A DNA stretch of 64,000 bases from Clostridiales bacterium (GCA_027318915.1 DAHVOH010000001.1:50411-114410); one strand, 5' to 3'. Shown: positions 8,378-17,117, numbered from the stretch's first letter. Translations and numbers: made by a program. Notes: generated by a model from the letters alone, not told the origin.

Positions 8378-9322
8378 ATGGCGCACGGAGTCTTGTTGAT
8401 GGCGCACGGAGTGGCCAGCGACGTGAATGACATTCCCCGCTACTATGCCCACATTCGGGGTGGGCGACCGCTCAGCGCCGCCGTCCAAGCGGAGTTGGAG
8501 GACCGCTACCGGAGTATCGGCGGCCATTCGCCCTTGCCGGAAATCACGGCCCGGCTCGGACAGCGGCTGAGCGCAGAATTGGACCGCCGACAGGGTCCCG
8601 GACGCTCTCGCGTGTATGTGGGATACCGACATTCGGCGCCCTTTATTGCCGACGCCTTGGCGGCGATGGCGCAGGACGGCATCGAGGCGGCCACCGCGCT
8701 GGTGCTGGCGCCGCATTACTCCGACATGAGCGTGGGGGCTTACATTCGCGCCGGCGAGGCCGGGGTGGCGACGCTGCCCCAGCCGTTGGACCTGCGCTAC
8801 ATTTTGTCGTGGCACCGAGAGCCGTCGCTGATTGACCTGCTCGCCGATCGTGTGCAGGAGGCTCGCCAGGCCCTGGGCACCGACCCGATGGTGGTGTTTA
8901 CCGCCCACAGCCTGCCCGTGGTCATTCTGGAGCGTGGCGACCCCTATCCGGATCAAGTGCGGGAAACCGGGGAGGCGGTGGCGGCCCACATGGCTCTGCC
9001 ACGGTACGAGTTCGCCTGGCAGAGCGCCGGCCGCACGGCCGAACCGTGGCTGGGGCCCGACGTGCTGGACCGGATCCGTGAGCTCGGGTCAGCCGGCGAA
9101 CCGGCCGTGCTGGTCTGTCCCATCGGTTTCGTGTCCGACCACCTGGAGGTGCTGTACGACTTGGACATCGAGGCCAAGCGGGTGGCCGACGCGGCCGGCA
9201 TCCGGTTTGCGCGCACGCGTTCCTTGAACGATGATCCGCGCTTGGCAGCCGTCCTGGCGGACGTGCTGGCCCGGGGCGACACACGGCGGGCGAGCGAGAC
9301 GCGGGTGGGCAGCCATGCGTAA
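8378..9322 (+). CDS. hemH: Coproporphyrin III ferrochelatase
   Basis: Inserts ferrous iron into coproporphyrin III; called CpfC in this pathway. The 314-residue protein starts GVLLMAHGVASDVNDIPRYY and has YVGYRHSAPFIADALAAM near residue 85, the catalytic His in VFTAHSLPVVIL near 175 and the acidic metal-side motif SDHLEVLYDLDIEA near 260. AGGAGGGA lies nine bases before ATG 8378; an internal ATG at 8399 is possible but lacks a good site. No C-terminal 2Fe-2S cysteines are seen. The last eight bases overlap hemY. Context with hemQ favours coproporphyrin over protoporphyrin as substrate. Confidence 0.94.
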   Translation: MAHGVLLMAHGVASDVNDIPRYYAHIRGGRPLSAAVQAELEDRYRSIGGHSPLPEITARLGQRLSAELDRRQGPGRSRVYVGYRHSAPFIADALAAMAQDGIEAATALVLAPHYSDMSVGAYIRAGEAGVATLPQPLDLRYILSWHREPSLIDLLADRVQEARQALGTDPMVVFTAHSLPVVILERGDPYPDQVRETGEAVAAHMALPRYEFAWQSAGRTAEPWLGPDVLDRIRELGSAGEPAVLVCPIGFVSDHLEVLYDLDIEAKRVADAAGIRFARTRSLNDDPRLAAVLADVLARGDTRRASETRVGSHA

Positions 9323-10715
9323 GGTGGCGGTCATTGGCGCCGGCATCACCGGCCTGGCGGCCGCCCACCGTCTGTTGGAGCGGCGCGCGGCCGGCGACCC
9401 GGTGGAGGTCATGGTGTACGAGGCCAAGGAGCGGCCCGGTGGCGTCATTGTCACCGACCGCTCACAGCAGGTGCCGCTGGAGGGCGGCCCGGACTCCTTG
9501 CTGACGCGAAAGCCCGCCGCCGTCCGCTTGGCCACGGACTTGGGCTTGGCGGACCAGCTCATCCCGACGCATCCCCAGGCGCGAGGCGCGGACATCTATT
9601 GGAACGGACGCCTGCATCCGATTCCCGCCGGCCTTTTGGCGGGCGTGCCGGGAAAATTCGTGCCGCTCCTGCGATCGCCGCTGTTGGGTCCGGGGGCCAA
9701 GGTGCGGCTGTTGGCGGACGTGTTTCTGCCCCGACTGCGCCGCAAGGGATCTGACGTGAGCCTGGGCCGCTTGCTGGAGCATCATTTCGGGGCGGCGTTG
9801 GTCGACCGGGTGGCGGCGCCGATGTTGTCGGGGATTTATGCGGGCGACATTCGCCAGCTGTCGGCCCGGGCCGCCTACCCGCAGGTGCTGGAGTGGGAGG
9901 CTCAGTATCGAAGTCTGATCCGGGCGGTGGCGTCGCTCCCGGCTGCGCCTCCGGGCCCCCGACCTCCGGTGTTCATGACGTTGGCGAGCGGTCTGGAGAC
10001 GTTGCCCGACGAACTGGCTCGGCGCCTCGGGGACCGGCTGCGGCTGGGGGTCGTTGTCCGCGCGCTGGAGCCTGATGCCGGCGGCTATCGCGTCATGACC
10101 GACGTGGACCGGGAGCGCTATGACGGCGTCATCGTCGCCACCCCCGCCGCCGCCGCCTCCGAGTTGGTGGAGGGATTGGAGCCGGCCGCCGCGGCGTTGC
10201 TCAAGACGATTCCCTATGCGCGCCTGGCGGTGGTTGGCCTGGTGTTTGATCCGAGCGCCATTCGGCTTCCGGCGGGCAAGACCGGATTTCTCGTCCCGGC
10301 CGGCCAGGCCTTGGCCATGACGGCGGCGACCTACGTGAGTCAAAAGTGGCAATATCCCGCTCCTCTGCCCTATTGGCCGCTCAGGGTCTTCTATGGCCGG
10401 AGCGGGGACGAGGCGGCCGTGGACCAGGATGACGCGGCCCTCATTGCCCGGGCGCTGTCCGAATTGAAGCAGGTGGTTGACCTCCGCGCTGATCCCCGGC
10501 ATGTGCGGGTGTTTCGGCATACACCCGGCATGCCTCAGTACACGGTGGGCCACGGAGAGCGGATACAGGCCCTGCAGCGGTTGACGGGGGACGCCGTGCC
10601 GCTCAAGTTGGCGGGCGCCGCGTATCGCGGTGTGGGAATACCCGATTGTGTCCGGGACGGCGAGGCGGCCGCCGAAGCCGTGCTGCAAACGTTGGACCTG
10701 ACCCGGCCGGCCTGA
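9315..10715 (+). CDS. hemY: Coproporphyrinogen III oxidase, FAD type (HemY/CgoX)
   Basis: Oxidises coproporphyrinogen III to coproporphyrin III with FAD and oxygen. The 466-residue protein opens with the FAD dinucleotide motif VAVIGAGITGLAAAHRL, followed by YEAKERPGGVIVT, then the substrate-domain segment APMLSGIYAGDIRQLSARAA near residue 170 and a C-terminal FAD-contact stretch LAGAAYRGVGIPDCVRDGE. ATG 9315 lies inside the end of hemH (8-bp overlap). With HemQ present, this enzyme acts on coproporphyrinogen and not protoporphyrinogen. It is the last gene of the haem operon; a 120-base gap precedes the next gene. Confidence 0.93.
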   Translation: MRKVAVIGAGITGLAAAHRLLERRAAGDPVEVMVYEAKERPGGVIVTDRSQQVPLEGGPDSLLTRKPAAVRLATDLGLADQLIPTHPQARGADIYWNGRLHPIPAGLLAGVPGKFVPLLRSPLLGPGAKVRLLADVFLPRLRRKGSDVSLGRLLEHHFGAALVDRVAAPMLSGIYAGDIRQLSARAAYPQVLEWEAQYRSLIRAVASLPAAPPGPRPPVFMTLASGLETLPDELARRLGDRLRLGVVVRALEPDAGGYRVMTDVDRERYDGVIVATPAAAASELVEGLEPAAAALLKTIPYARLAVVGLVFDPSAIRLPAGKTGFLVPAGQALAMTAATYVSQKWQYPAPLPYWPLRVFYGRSGDEAAVDQDDAALIARALSELKQVVDLRADPRHVRVFRHTPGMPQYTVGHGERIQALQRLTGDAVPLKLAGAAYRGVGIPDCVRDGEAAAEAVLQTLDLTRPA

Positions 10716-10835
10716 GCCCGGCCGCATGAGCGGGCAGCGGGCTGACGAATCCGGGAGGGCTGGCGCGCCCGGGCGGGTGCATGGGACGCGGGACGCCGGG
10801 GGAGAGTGAAAACGACATCCCCAACGGGAGGCGCC

Positions 10836-11573
10836 ATGGTCACCACCACCCGTGGCCACCGGTTCGGCGGCCGCCAACCCGGGCGACGATTCGCCGTCCA
10901 TCCCGGCAGTTTGTTGCGCGAGGCCGTCTTTGGCATCAACGACGGGTTGGTGGCCACGGTGGGCTTGGTGTCCGGCGAGGTGCTGTCCGGCCAGCCGCGG
11001 GCATCCGTGCTGATTGCGGCGCTCTCGGCGGTAGGGGCCGCCACCGTGTCGATGGCGATAGGCTCGTATCTGGCCTCCAGCTCCCAAAATGACCTGGTCA
11101 AAAAGCAGATTCATGAGCAGCACATCCGGATTCGGCGTCAGCCCCGCCAGGAACGCGCGGTCGTGGACGCCCTGCTGGACGAGATGGGCGTGGCTCGCGG
11201 GCTCCGGCGGGCCATGAGCGAGACCATCACCGGCGATCGGGGGCGATGGCTGCGCTTTTTGGTGCGGCAACGCCTCGGGTGGCATGAGGACCGCACGGAG
11301 CGGCCGGTGGCCAACGCCGTCATTATGGCCATCGGCGTGGTGCTCGGATCCATTCCGCCCACGCTGCCGTTCCTGCTCCCGCTAACCGAACCCCTGGCGC
11401 GCAACCTCGCGTGGAGCCTATCCTTGGCGGCCGCTTTCGCGCTGGGCGCGGTGAAGGGCAAGACGACCGCCAGTCCCGTATGGAGGAGCGGGTTGCAGTT
11501 CATGCTGCTGGCCGGGGCCTCCTCCACGGTGGGGGCCAGCATCGGCCTCGCGCTCGGACACCGTGTGGGCTGA
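10836..11573 (+). CDS. VIT1/CCC1-family metal transporter
   Basis: A 245-residue integral membrane protein of the family that moves Fe2+ or Mn2+. It shows the family opening SLLREAVFGINDGLVATVGLVSG, then ASVLIAALSAVGAATVSMAIGSYLASSSQND, a cytosolic metal-binding-type region with EQHIRIRRQPRQERAVVDALLDEM, and three more hydrophobic segments at the C-terminus (five in total). ATG 10836 follows GGGAGG at seven bases; a GTG at 10806 would add ten residues. It lies downstream of the haem operon in the same direction, suggesting a role in iron handling, but the 120-base gap leaves co-transcription open. Confidence 0.82.
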   Translation: MVTTTRGHRFGGRQPGRRFAVHPGSLLREAVFGINDGLVATVGLVSGEVLSGQPRASVLIAALSAVGAATVSMAIGSYLASSSQNDLVKKQIHEQHIRIRRQPRQERAVVDALLDEMGVARGLRRAMSETITGDRGRWLRFLVRQRLGWHEDRTERPVANAVIMAIGVVLGSIPPTLPFLLPLTEPLARNLAWSLSLAAAFALGAVKGKTTASPVWRSGLQFMLLAGASSTVGASIGLALGHRVG

Positions 11574-11740
11574 GAGTACCCGGGGCCGGGCACGGCATGC
11601 GCCGAGACCCCGAGTCGGCACCGCCGTACGGTCGCCGGCCGGGAAAGTTCGGGGAGAGCCGCGAGTGGGCTCGCGGCTTAGGGCCCGGCACGCCATGGCT
11701 GCGCCAGGCTGCGGCCCGACCACGGGAGGAGAGAGTCGGC

Positions 11741-12298
11741 TTAGGGATGAGCCATGCCCTGGCGTGCATCCCATTCTCGTCGCAGCAGGCCGTAGAGATA
11801 CATGTCGTACGTTTGGCCGTCGCGCTGAATGAACTCGCGAAACGCTCCCTCGCGCTGAAAGCCGGCGCTTTCATAGAGGCGAACGGCGCGCGGATTGTAG
11901 GCAAAGACGGTCAGCTGCACGCGCCTCACGTTCAACTCTCCGAACGCGTAGGCCAAGAGGAGATGCAGCGCTTCGCGCCCATACCCCTGCCCCCAGTAGG
12001 GCCGGCCGAGCGCCATGGACAACCCCGCCACACCTTGGAAGGGCAGCACTTCGTCCAGACCGATGATGCCGAAAAAACCGTCCTCGTCTCGGGGACGCAC
12101 CGCCAGGAGAAAGTTCTGCGGCGGCTTTTGGTCCTGCAGCCAAGCACCGATGTCGGCGGCGCTGCGGGGCCAGGCCGGATCGGCCGCGTACAGGCGGAGG
12201 AACTCGCTGTCGTCGTACCAGGCGGCCAATCGCGGCGCATCGTCGGGGCAGATGGCGGACAAGCGTACCCGACGGCCCCAAAACAAGGAATCCGCCAT
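11741..12298 (-). CDS. GNAT N-acetyltransferase, RimJ/RimL-like
   Basis: A 185-residue acetyltransferase that uses acetyl-CoA, probably on an amine of a protein N-terminus or small molecule. It begins FWGRRVRLSAICPDDAPRLAAW, has the acetyl-CoA-binding P-loop PYWGQGYGREALHLLLAYAF near residue 100 and the family ending YNPRAVRLYESAGFQREGAFRE. Substrate cannot be read from sequence. It is a single gene; an imperfect palindrome lies just upstream of the start and may regulate it. It is divergent from the SAM-riboswitch-controlled metY. Confidence 0.87.
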   Translation of the reverse strand: MADSLFWGRRVRLSAICPDDAPRLAAWYDDSEFLRLYAADPAWPRSAADIGAWLQDQKPPQNFLLAVRPRDEDGFFGIIGLDEVLPFQGVAGLSMALGRPYWGQGYGREALHLLLAYAFGELNVRRVQLTVFAYNPRAVRLYESAGFQREGAFREFIQRDGQTYDMYLYGLLRREWDARQGMAHP

Positions 12299-12313
12299 GC
12301 GGGACCCCCCTCG

Positions 12314-12340
12314 CTATCGTGATGACCCCCATCACGTTAG
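12314..12340. promoter_or_regulatory. Inverted repeat upstream of the GNAT gene
   Basis: CGTGATG (12318-12324) and CATCACG (12330-12336) form a perfect 7-bp inverted repeat around ACCCC, and the arms extend by three more pairs (CTA/TAG) across one mismatch. It sits 16 bases before the GNAT start, where an operator or a leader hairpin would act. Confidence 0.4.
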
Positions 12341-12464
12341 CACAGCGGGATGTTCGATGCGCGGGCCGGGCCGCACCCGTTTTGACGCCCGTTCGTTGGG
12401 TGTCGGAGCCACGGCTTGCGCCATCGGAAGGCCTTTGATAAGATACCGGCAATTTCATAGTTGG

Positions 12465-12565
12465 CCTCTTATGGAGAGCGGCGGAGGGACTGGCCCGATG
12501 ATGCCCGGCAACCGGACTGATGTCACGGTGCCAAATCCTGCAGCCAATCGCTGAGAGATGAGAGG
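12465..12565 (+). ncRNA. SAM-I riboswitch (S-box leader) of metY
   Basis: The S-box core is plain: a P1 stem CCTCT (12465) with AGAGG (12561-12565), then TTATGGAGAGCGGCGGAGGG, the GGCCCGATGATGCCCGGCAACC region, and the closing CCAATCGCTGAGAGATGAGAGG. It lies directly before an intrinsic terminator and metY on the same strand. By family knowledge, S-adenosylmethionine binding favours the terminator, so metY is expressed when SAM is low. Confidence 0.95.
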
Positions 12566-12583
12566 GCCGCGATACCTGGTGTC

Positions 12584-12608
12584 GCCGCCGCATCGTCGGC
12601 GGCTTTTT
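12584..12608 (+). terminator. Intrinsic terminator of the SAM-I expression platform
   Basis: A 7-bp GC stem, GCCGCCG (12584-12590) with CGGCGGC (12597-12603), encloses CATCGT and is followed by TTTTT. It stands between the aptamer and metY and is the expected off-switch. Confidence 0.9.
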
Positions 12609-12650
12609 GGCGTCTGGGCCGGCCAAGAGTGACCGAAGGGGGAGTGGGCG

Positions 12651-14423
12651 ATGTCGGAACCTCGGGAGTATCATTTTGACACGGTGGCCATTCATGGGGG
12701 CGCGGCGCCCGATCCGGCCACCGGTGCGCGTTCGGTCCCGATCTATCAGACCACCGCCTACGTTTTTCAAAGCACGCAGCATGCCGCGGAGCTCTTCAAC
12801 CTGGACGAGGCGGGCAATATCTACACCCGCATCATGAACCCCACCACCGATGTGTTGGAGAAGCGGGTGGCGCTGTTGGAAGGTGGTGTGGCGGCCGTCG
12901 CCTTTGCCAGCGGACAGGCCGCCACGACGGCGGCCGTGCTGAATTGCTGCCGCTCCGGGGACGAGGTGGTGGCTTCCTCACATCTCTACGGCGGCACATT
13001 CACACTGTTGTCCTCCACCCTGTCCGATCTGGGGATTCGGACCCGGTTCGCCGATTCGTTGGCGGAGGCGGCCACCCTGATGACCGAGCGGACCCGGATG
13101 GTTTTGGTGGAAACCTTGGGCAATCCCCGGCTGGACGTGTCCGACCTCGGCGCGTGGGCGCGGCTGGCTCACCATCACGGCGTACCCCTGGCGGTGGACA
13201 ACACCTTCGCGACGCCCTACTTGTGTCGGCCCCTGGAACATGGGGCGGATCTCGTCATCCATTCGGGCACCAAGTGGCTCGGCGGGCACGGGGCCGCCAT
13301 GGGCGGCGTGATTGTGGACGGCGGCGCCTTTGACTACGACCGGCCGGAGTTTCCGCAGTTTTCCGAGCCCGATCCCAGCTACCATGGGCTTCGTTTCGCA
13401 CGCGAAATGGGGAGCCTGGCGTTCGCCACGCGCCTTCGGGTCAAGCTGCTGCGCGACATGGGAGCGGCGCTGGCACCGCTGAACGCTTGGCTCATTCTGC
13501 AGGGCATCGAAACCCTGTCCATTCGGATGGAGCGGCACTCGGCCAACGCGGCCGAATTGGCCAACCGTCTTCGGACGCATCCCGGCGTCGCCTGGGTCAA
13601 TTATCCCGGCCTGCCGGACCACCCGTCTCATGAGCTGGCGGTTCAATACTTGGACCGGGGTTTGTACGGGGGCATGCTCAATTTCGGGATTCGCGGCGGG
13701 GTGGAGGCGGGCAAGCGGTTCATCAACGCACTCGGGCTCTGGTCGCATGTCGCCAATGTGGGGGACGTCCGTTCCTTGGTCATTCATCCGGCCTCCACCA
13801 CCCATCAGCAGCTATCGCCGGAGGAGCAAATTCGAGCCGGAGCCGATCCCGATCTGGTTCGGCTCTCGGCTGGCCTGGAGCATGTGGATGATTTGTGGGA
13901 AGACATGGAACAGGCGCTGGCCAAGGCGTCCGGGGATTGGCGCCCGTCGGTCCTCATCAATGACGAGGCGGTGATTCGATCCGTGGCGCAGTCGCCCACC
14001 CGCCCGGACGGGCGCCCTTGGACCATCGCCGTGGTGGGTCTCTCCCGGCAGCCCGGACGCCCCTCCTACCGCGTGGCCCGAAAGCTCCAGCGCCTCGGCT
14101 ACCGCATCATTCCCGTGAATCCCGCCTATGCCGGCCAAACCATTCTGGGCGTGCCGGCGGTTGCCCGATTGGGGGACATTGCGGAACCCGTCGATGTGGT
14201 CGAGGTCTTCCGCACATCGGACAAGGCGCCCGAGGTGGCGGGAGAAGCTGCCGGGATTTCGGCGCCCGTCTTCTGGATGCAAGAAGGCGTCGTCAGTCCG
14301 GTGGCCGCCCGGACGGCATCGGCGGCCGGCAAGCGCGTGGTGATGAACCGCTGCCTATTCAAGGAGATCCAGCGTCTGCGCGGCACCATCGCGACGTATC
14401 CGCGCTTTTCGGACCAGGGTTGA
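12651..14423 (+). CDS. metY: O-acetylhomoserine sulfhydrylase fused to a CoA-binding domain
   Basis: Makes homocysteine (or methionine from methanethiol) from O-acetylhomoserine, the product of MetX. The 590 residues have two parts. Residues 1 to about 435 are a Cys/Met-metabolism PLP enzyme: YQTTAYVFQSTQHAAELF, ASGQAATTAAVL, ETLGNPRLDVSD, VDNTFATPYLCRP and the PLP lysine in LVIHSGTKWLGGHG near residue 207. From about residue 455 a CoA_binding_2 Rossmann domain follows: IAVVGLSRQPGRPSYRVARK, IIPVNPAYAGQTILG, VDVVEVFR and VFWMQEGVVS. MetY is usually about 430 residues without this tail. ATG 12651 follows AAGGGGGAG. Expression is controlled by the SAM-I riboswitch. Confidence 0.93.
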   Translation: MSEPREYHFDTVAIHGGAAPDPATGARSVPIYQTTAYVFQSTQHAAELFNLDEAGNIYTRIMNPTTDVLEKRVALLEGGVAAVAFASGQAATTAAVLNCCRSGDEVVASSHLYGGTFTLLSSTLSDLGIRTRFADSLAEAATLMTERTRMVLVETLGNPRLDVSDLGAWARLAHHHGVPLAVDNTFATPYLCRPLEHGADLVIHSGTKWLGGHGAAMGGVIVDGGAFDYDRPEFPQFSEPDPSYHGLRFAREMGSLAFATRLRVKLLRDMGAALAPLNAWLILQGIETLSIRMERHSANAAELANRLRTHPGVAWVNYPGLPDHPSHELAVQYLDRGLYGGMLNFGIRGGVEAGKRFINALGLWSHVANVGDVRSLVIHPASTTHQQLSPEEQIRAGADPDLVRLSAGLEHVDDLWEDMEQALAKASGDWRPSVLINDEAVIRSVAQSPTRPDGRPWTIAVVGLSRQPGRPSYRVARKLQRLGYRIIPVNPAYAGQTILGVPAVARLGDIAEPVDVVEVFRTSDKAPEVAGEAAGISAPVFWMQEGVVSPVAARTASAAGKRVVMNRCLFKEIQRLRGTIATYPRFSDQG

Positions 14424-14440
14424 GCCGCGGTTCGCATAAA

Positions 14441-14480
14441 ACACACCGGGCGCCGGTTGGCGTCCGGTGTGCGTTCTTCG
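14441..14480. terminator. Bidirectional terminator hairpin between metY and yceI
   Basis: CACACCGG (14442-14449) pairs with CCGGTGTG (14464-14471), and the inner GCGCC/GGCGT extends the stem to 13 bp around a GGTT tetraloop. On the minus strand the hairpin is followed by TGTTTTATG; on the plus strand by GCGTTCTTCG. It lies between convergent genes and probably ends both. Confidence 0.75.
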
Positions 14481-14540
14481 GGGGCCTGCATGCCACAAGC
14501 CCGAGGGGCGGACGATCCGCCGTCGGTCCGGGAGGAACGT

Positions 14541-15092
14541 TCAGGCCCGCTTCACCGTCTCCAGCTCCACCGACACTTTGACCTGATCCCCCACCAGCAC
14601 GCCGCCGGCTTCGAGCGCCACATTCCACATGAGGCCAAAGTCCTTGCGGTTCAGGGTGGTGGCGGCGGTATAGCCGGCCCGGATGCCGCCCCAGGGATCC
14701 TTGCCCTGGCCCTCGTAGGTCACTCGACACACCACCTCTTTGGTGACGCCGTGAATGGTCAGATCGCCGGCGACGTCGTAGGTGTTGGTGCCGGTTCGGG
14801 TGATGCGACGGCTGGTGAATGTCATCGTGGGATACTTCTCCACGTCGAAGAAGTCAGCGGAGCGCAGGTGATTGTCACGCTCCGGCTGGCGCGTGTCCAC
14901 GGTGGCGAGATCAATTTCCAAATGCACGCGGGCGGCGGTGAGATCTTCGGGATCGCCCTCTACCGCTCCGGTGATGCCGCTGAACCGTCCCTTGACGGTG
15001 GTGATCATCATATGCCGGATCGAGAATTCTGCCGTGCTGTGATTCGGGTCGATGTCCCAGACGGTGGTGGAGGGGGCTGGTGCCTCGGCCAT
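14541..15092 (-). CDS. YceI-family lipid-binding protein
   Basis: A 183-residue protein of the YceI family, beta-barrel proteins that bind polyisoprenoid-type lipids. Family landmarks: WDIDPNHSTAEFSIRHMM near the N-terminus, VKGRFSGITGAVEGDPEDL, RDNHLRSADFFDVEKYPTMTF near residue 85 and DLTIHGVTKEVV near 125. No signal peptide is visible, so this copy looks cytoplasmic. It is a single gene ending at a shared terminator with metY. The cellular role of family members is often stress-related, but nothing here specifies it. Confidence 0.9.
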   Translation of the reverse strand: MAEAPAPSTTVWDIDPNHSTAEFSIRHMMITTVKGRFSGITGAVEGDPEDLTAARVHLEIDLATVDTRQPERDNHLRSADFFDVEKYPTMTFTSRRITRTGTNTYDVAGDLTIHGVTKEVVCRVTYEGQGKDPWGGIRAGYTAATTLNRKDFGLMWNVALEAGGVLVGDQVKVSVELETVKRA

Positions 15093-15688
15093 GCGGTCAC
15101 ACTCCTTTGAGAAGAGGGATAGAGCTACGAAAGATATAGTACCAGTGATATCGTAAGTAGTAAAGGGACCCGGTCAGGAGGAGATGAGAGGGGACCCACA
15201 TCGCCCACGGCTCCCAGCGGGTCCGCGGACGGGCCGGTCCGCTTGTGCGGCGATGGATCCCGCCAATTCGGGGATGCATGCCGCGGGGACAGTGGGCGGC
15301 GGCGACGCTGCGAACCCTGTCACGCGATCGGCGATGCCCTGGGGCGATTCCTTCCGGAGCGATTCCCGTCATTCCCGTCTCTGCCATTGTCTTCCAACGT
15401 CTTTCTGTTCTCGTTGATTGGGATGGGGTCGAACGGCGCCCAGATGTCCCCGACGGCCCCGACGGGCTTTTCGCCCTGGAGAGGCGGAGGACGCGGAAAG
15501 GTCGCGGACGAGCCGAGGCTGGCGGATATGGTGGGCGAGTGGCGACATCACTGTTGCATCCTAAGAATTAAATAGTAGCATGGGATAGATAAGACGAAGG
15601 CGCCGTCGTCGTCCGGGCGTGCCGGGAGTCGGGCGTCGTTCCCTGCCGGGTGGACGGACAGATCGTGGACGAAAGAGGAGGCGGGTCG
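15093..15688. other. Intergenic region yceI / cupin
   Basis: About 600 bases between divergent genes. The first 70 bases are AT-richer than the surroundings (around GATATAGTACCAGTGATATC) and probably hold the yceI promoter. Another AT-rich patch lies at 15560-15595 before the cupin gene. The middle shows no frame of convincing composition. Confidence 0.4.
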
Positions 15689-16096
15689 GTGGCAGTCGTG
15701 GATGTGGTGCGCCGGGGTGACCATTATACGGTCGGCCAGACGGGCCCTCTGAGCGATTTGGACAGCAAGCTGTTTCTTGGCCCCGCGCTGGAATTGACCG
15801 GCATGGAGGTTTCTCTGAACTGTCTTAAGGCCGGACAGGGCAGCTCTTTTGTGCACCAGCATCGCCAACATGAAGAACTCTACATATTTCTGAAGGGCCG
15901 CGGCCAATTTCAGGTGGACGGGGACATTGTCGGCGTTCAGCCCGGCACGGTTCTCCGCGTGACACCGGCGGGGAAGCGGGCCTGGCGCAACCACGGCCGT
16001 GAGGATTTGGAGTTTGTTGTCATTCAGGCCAACATCGGCACATTGACGGGACAAGACGGCGTCCGGCACGAGGGCCCCGTGGAGTGGCCCGAGTGA
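15689..16096 (+). CDS. Small cupin-domain protein
   Basis: A 135-residue single cupin. Motif 1 is HQHRQHEELYIFLKGRGQF near residue 60, with the His, His and Glu metal ligands in place; motif 2 is the stretch GTVLRVTPAGKRAWRNHG. Such proteins bind Fe, Mn or Zn and act as dioxygenases, isomerases or sensors; the substrate is not evident. The start is GTG 15689, chosen because GAGGAGG lies eight bases upstream; an ATG at 15650 has no such site. The LysR-type regulator gene begins about 30 bases after the stop and may share its transcript. Confidence 0.78.
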   Translation: MAVVDVVRRGDHYTVGQTGPLSDLDSKLFLGPALELTGMEVSLNCLKAGQGSSFVHQHRQHEELYIFLKGRGQFQVDGDIVGVQPGTVLRVTPAGKRAWRNHGREDLEFVVIQANIGTLTGQDGVRHEGPVEWPE

Positions 16097-16126
16097 GCGG
16101 GGGCGCGGAGAGGGGAGGGAATACGG

Positions 16127-17059
16127 ACGGACCTTGAGGATCTGGCACTGCTGCGGGCGGTTGCCCGGTGCGGAAGTGTCACGCGGGCGGCGTTGGCGCT
16201 CGGCATGACTCAATCCACCGCCAGTCGCCATTTGAAGCGTCTGGAGGAGTCGGTGGGGGAGATGCTCTTGGACCGGTCGGAGGTTCCCCTGCGGCCCACT
16301 GCGGCCGGCCGGCAGCTGTTGCAGTTCGCCGGCGACACGCTGGATCGCTGGGCGGTCTTGAGGCAGGAACTGGAGAGCGAGCCGGCGTTGGCGGGACCGC
16401 TCCGCATCGCCGCGAGCTCGGCGCCGGCGCTGGGGCCGGTGTCGGAATGGCTGGCGGAATTTGTGTCCCGCTACCCGCGTGTGCGGCCTCGTCTCAGCGT
16501 TCTGGGGTCGCACGCGGTGGAGGCCGCCCTGCTTCGCCATCACGCCGCCATCGGGTTCATGGGCTGTCCGCCGGCAGATTGTTGTCTGGACGCGCGGGCG
16601 GTGGCCACGGACCGCATTCGCCTCGCGGTGCCGGCGGCTTTGGCGGGCGAGCTGACCGCCCCGCTGGATCCAGCCATGTTGGCGGAGTTGCCGATCGTGG
16701 CTCGGGAGGATGGTTCGGGGACATGGCAGACGGTCAACGAGGCCCTGGCCGCGCAGGGATGGAGCCTGCCCGCGGAGCCCGTTCTGGTGGTGGACTCGGC
16801 CGACGGCGCTCTGGCCGCCGTGCGGTCGGGGATTGGGGCGACGTTTGCCTCGGCGGCTTCGTTGGAGCGCGAACGCGGCACGCAGGTGACGGTGATGGAT
16901 GTCGCGGGGGTGAATCTTCACCGCTGGCTCTACCTGGTCTGCGAGCCCGAAACCTTGTGGCGCGATCCCATCGCGCACCGTTTTCGCCAAATGGTGTTGG
17001 CGCGGGCCGACGCTCTCTTGCCGGCGGAATTGGAAACCGCGGCCGACCGGCGGCCGTAG
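16127..17059 (+). CDS. LysR-type transcriptional regulator with no canonical start codon
   Basis: A DNA-binding regulator of about 310 residues. The winged-helix N-terminus reads DLEDLALLRAVARCGSVTRA, then ALALGMTQSTASRHLKRLEE, followed by a periplasmic-binding-like ligand domain. The oddity is the start: the helix-turn-helix begins before the first TTG (16193) or ATG (16205). Upstream in frame there is no ATG, GTG or TTG, only ATA at 16121 and ACG at 16127, both behind a strong GAGGGGAGGG. Starting at ACG gives the usual LysR opening MDLEDL. A start at TTG 16193 would remove the first helix. Ligand unknown; likely local targets are the cupin or the glycosyltransferase. Confidence 0.8.
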   Translation, partial: TDLEDLALLRAVARCGSVTRAALALGMTQSTASRHLKRLEESVGEMLLDRSEVPLRPTAAGRQLLQFAGDTLDRWAVLRQELESEPALAGPLRIAASSAPALGPVSEWLAEFVSRYPRVRPRLSVLGSHAVEAALLRHHAAIGFMGCPPADCCLDARAVATDRIRLAVPAALAGELTAPLDPAMLAELPIVAREDGSGTWQTVNEALAAQGWSLPAEPVLVVDSADGALAAVRSGIGATFASAASLERERGTQVTVMDVAGVNLHRWLYLVCEPETLWRDPIAHRFRQMVLARADALLPAELETAADRRP

Positions 17060-17117
17060 CGGGACGCTCGGGCTTAGGAACGGCCGGTCTGCTGACACGG
17101 CGACGTGCAGGGAAAGG

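Noticed and set aside
9462..11285. A 607-residue minus-strand frame opposite hemY
   Set aside because: It is the antisense shadow of hemY and the VIT gene, common in GC-rich DNA.
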